Part shown: positions 5,805-7,279 of the stretch, piece by piece | How the letters are laid out: each line of letters opens with the position of its first letter | Numbering within the stretch: position 1 is the first letter of the stretch | NCBI GenBank assembly: GCA_024274995.1 | Contig: JAJSAA010000260.1 | Span: 1-7,279 of the forward strand | Direction: 5' to 3' | Length of the DNA stretch: 7,279 bases | Source: Deltaproteobacteria bacterium | GTDB lineage: Bacteria > Desulfobacterota > Desulfobulbia > Desulfobulbales > VMSU01 | Program-made: the position numbers and the translations under genes | Notes under the pieces: generated by a model | The model's database searches: none | What the model was told of the DNA's origin: nothing | Seen by the model: only the letters and a program-made list of their open reading frames with translations

Positions 5805-7211
5805 TTATTGTTCTTCGGAGTCAAACCGTCCTTCACGTAAATCTCGTCCCTCAATGAAACGCTTAATGGACTCCGCTGCCATGCGTCCCTGATGAACGGC
5901 CTTAGCGGCGGTCTGCGGCCCTAAAACGGCATCGCCGCCGGCAAATAACCAATCAATGTTGGTTTGCAGGGTATCGGGATCAACATCAAATGTCCCCCAC
6001 TTGGTCATTGCTACATTCTCTCCGGCACCGGCTGTGGGATCTACCTTCTGGCTTACCGCGGGAATTACGGCATCGGCCTTGATCATGAAATTAGATCCCT
6101 CAATGGGTACCGGTCGACAACGTCCCGAGGCATCACATTCACCAAGGCGCATCTTAATGCACTCTATCTCGGATAATCTGCCATTTACACCATGAATTTC
6201 AACCGGAGCCGCTAAAAATTCAACCTTAACCCCTTCTTCCCGCAGATGATGAATCTCCGCCTTGGCAGCAGGCATCTCGGCCATGGTGCGCCGGTAAAGA
6301 ATAAACACCTTGTCCGAGCCTGTACGCAGGGCTGTCCGGGCCACATCAATGGCCACATTACCGCCACCAACCACGACCACCTCTTTACCTAAATGGATAT
6401 CCTTGCCAAGGTTAACATCACGCAGGTAATCAACACCGTGAATAACGCCCTCTAAATTTTCTCCCTCAATACCAAGTTTACGACTGGCATGCGCACCAGG
6501 GCTGAGAAATACCGCCTTAAAGCCCTCCTGGCGCAAGTCATCAATGGTTTTATCTATGCCGATCTTGATACTATTTATTATCTCAACTCCGCAATGTTTC
6601 AGGGCATCAAACTCGGCATTAATAATATGGCGGGGCAGGCGGTAGGCAGGAATACCGACAGTAAGCATGCCGCCAAGAACCGGCAGAGCTTCAAATATGG
6701 TACAATGATAGCCCTCATGAGCAAGATAATAGGCCACGGCCATTCCGGCCGGGCCGGAACCAACAATAGCTACCCGTTCCTCTTTCGGCAAGGCGCAGGC
6801 CCTGGTCATATTCATATTATGGAGAACCATCCAATCGACAATATAGCGTTCAAGCATGCCAATGGCCACCGGTTCGCCCTTTTTGCCGCGAATACATGAA
6901 CCCTCACATTGAAACTCGTGGGGACATACCCTGGAACAGACCGCCGGCATCGTACTGGTCTCACGGATAACCCAGTAAGCCTCTTCAATCTGCCCCTCAC
7001 GTAACAGGCGGATAAACTCAGGAATATTATTATGAATGGGGCAGCCTGTCCGGCATTTAGGCTTCTTGCACTGCAGGCAGCGCTCGGCCTCTAACATAGC
7101 GGCCTTTTCAGTAAAATTAAAGGTAACCTCATCAAAGTTCTTAATACGTTCGGCGGGCGGCAATTCAACAGCCTTTTGGCGCATAATTGCGAGTCTTTCC
7201 TTTGGTTTCAT
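5805..7211 (-). CDS. GltD/GltA-type NADPH-dependent oxidoreductase (glutamate synthase small-subunit family)
   Basis: This 468-residue Fe-S flavoprotein belongs to the family of the glutamate synthase small subunit, the archaeal/bacterial GltA, and NfnB. The N-terminal domain has two cysteine groups for [4Fe-4S] clusters: Cys45, 48, 53, 57 and Cys92, 96, 102, 106. The FAD motif GSGPAG lies at 151-156, the NADPH motif VVGGGNVAIDVAR at 280-292 followed by ILYRR, and the C-terminal FAD segment AGGDAVLGPQTAAKAVHQGR at 424-443. Members pass electrons between NADPH and a partner such as glutamate synthase large subunit, NfnA or Hdr-like proteins; no partner is visible here. AVSQ at 385-388 stands where most relatives have AIGQ. 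ATG 7211 is chosen because GGAGG lies five bases upstream; a TTG at 7247 is rejected. The exact pathway is uncertain. Confidence 0.88.
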   Translation of the reverse strand: MKPKERLAIMRQKAVELPPAERIKNFDEVTFNFTEKAAMLEAERCLQCKKPKCRTGCPIHNNIPEFIRLLREGQIEEAYWVIRETSTMPAVCSRVCPHEFQCEGSCIRGKKGEPVAIGMLERYIVDWMVLHNMNMTRACALPKEERVAIVGSGPAGMAVAYYLAHEGYHCTIFEALPVLGGMLTVGIPAYRLPRHIINAEFDALKHCGVEIINSIKIGIDKTIDDLRQEGFKAVFLSPGAHASRKLGIEGENLEGVIHGVDYLRDVNLGKDIHLGKEVVVVGGGNVAIDVARTALRTGSDKVFILYRRTMAEMPAAKAEIHHLREEGVKVEFLAAPVEIHGVNGRLSEIECIKMRLGECDASGRCRPVPIEGSNFMIKADAVIPAVSQKVDPTAGAGENVAMTKWGTFDVDPDTLQTNIDWLFAGGDAVLGPQTAAKAVHQGRMAAESIKRFIEGRDLREGRFDSEEQ

Positions 7212-7216
7212 CTCAA

Positions 7217-7221
7217 CCTCC
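7217..7221 (-). promoter_or_regulatory. Ribosome binding site fixing the start of the GltD-like gene
   Basis: On the minus strand a consensus GGAGG is followed by TTGAG and then ATG 7211. This decides against the upstream in-frame TTG at 7247, which has no such site. Confidence 0.8.
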
Positions 7222-7257
7222 AATAAAAAAGTTTTAGTACTGGACAATTTTTTTATT

Positions 7258-7263
7258 ATTATA
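7258..7263 (-). promoter_or_regulatory. Candidate -10 box for the GltD-like gene
   Basis: A perfect TATAAT lies on the minus strand (7263 down to 7258) about 45 bases upstream of ATG 7211. The matching -35 region would lie just outside the window, so the promoter cannot be confirmed. If real, the gene is not simply a distal member of an operon. Confidence 0.3.
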
Positions 7264-7279
7264 TAGCCTAAAATGTAAG

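Noticed and set aside
5795..5810. CAATAA-gccg-TTATTG inverted repeat at the GltD-like stop
   Set aside because: Six AT-rich pairs with a 4-base loop; weak, and the neighbouring 13-bp hairpin is the better candidate.
6489..6899. 136-codon + strand open frame inside the GltD-like gene
   Set aside because: Antisense shadow of a strongly supported gene; no motif or ribosome binding site.

Overview
The window looks like ordinary chromosomal DNA of an anaerobic Gram-negative bacterium. I would guess a member of the Desulfobacterota (former Deltaproteobacteria, Desulfobulbales-like). The pointers are a two-subunit NAD-linked class 1B dihydroorotate dehydrogenase, a GltD/GltA-type iron-sulfur flavoprotein, an outer-membrane lipoprotein of SmpA/OmlA type, a protein-L-isoaspartate methyltransferase, and a CxxC zinc-ribbon protein with a long acidic tail. 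The taxonomic guess rests on protein resemblance remembered from families and was not tested by a search.

Layout. Positions 72-2501 (+) form a tight cluster: pyrK, pyrD and a HAD-family nucleotidase resembling E. coli YrfG. Each junction overlaps or is separated by only a few bases. Positions 2543-4421 (-) hold, in transcription order, a BamE/SmpA-like lipoprotein, pcm (overlapping it), and, after a 123-bp gap with its own good promoter, an orphan secreted protein that looks like a small beta-barrel. Positions 4422-4810 are a divergent intergenic region. It carries a 177-bp palindromic, non-coding element (4452-4628) with 15/17 matching terminal inverted repeats and an exact 6-bp direct repeat (AGACTT) abutting both ends, which looks like a MITE-type insertion. 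Positions 4811-5758 (+) encode the acidic zinc-ribbon protein. It ends in a perfect 13-bp hairpin that contains its stop codon. Positions 5805-7211 (-) encode the GltD-like oxidoreductase, convergent with the zinc-ribbon gene.

How the genes work together. PyrD oxidises dihydroorotate to orotate in pyrimidine synthesis, and PyrK passes the electrons through FAD and a [2Fe-2S] cluster to NAD+. The HAD enzyme may act on nucleoside monophosphates, which would fit the location, but its substrate is inferred. The lipoprotein/pcm/outer-membrane group is an envelope and protein-repair neighbourhood without an obvious shared pathway. I see no defence system, CRISPR array, tRNA, rRNA or transposase. 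The most interesting feature is the putative MITE, followed by the acidic zinc-ribbon protein and the possible degenerate copy of the MITE end at the HAD stop codon.
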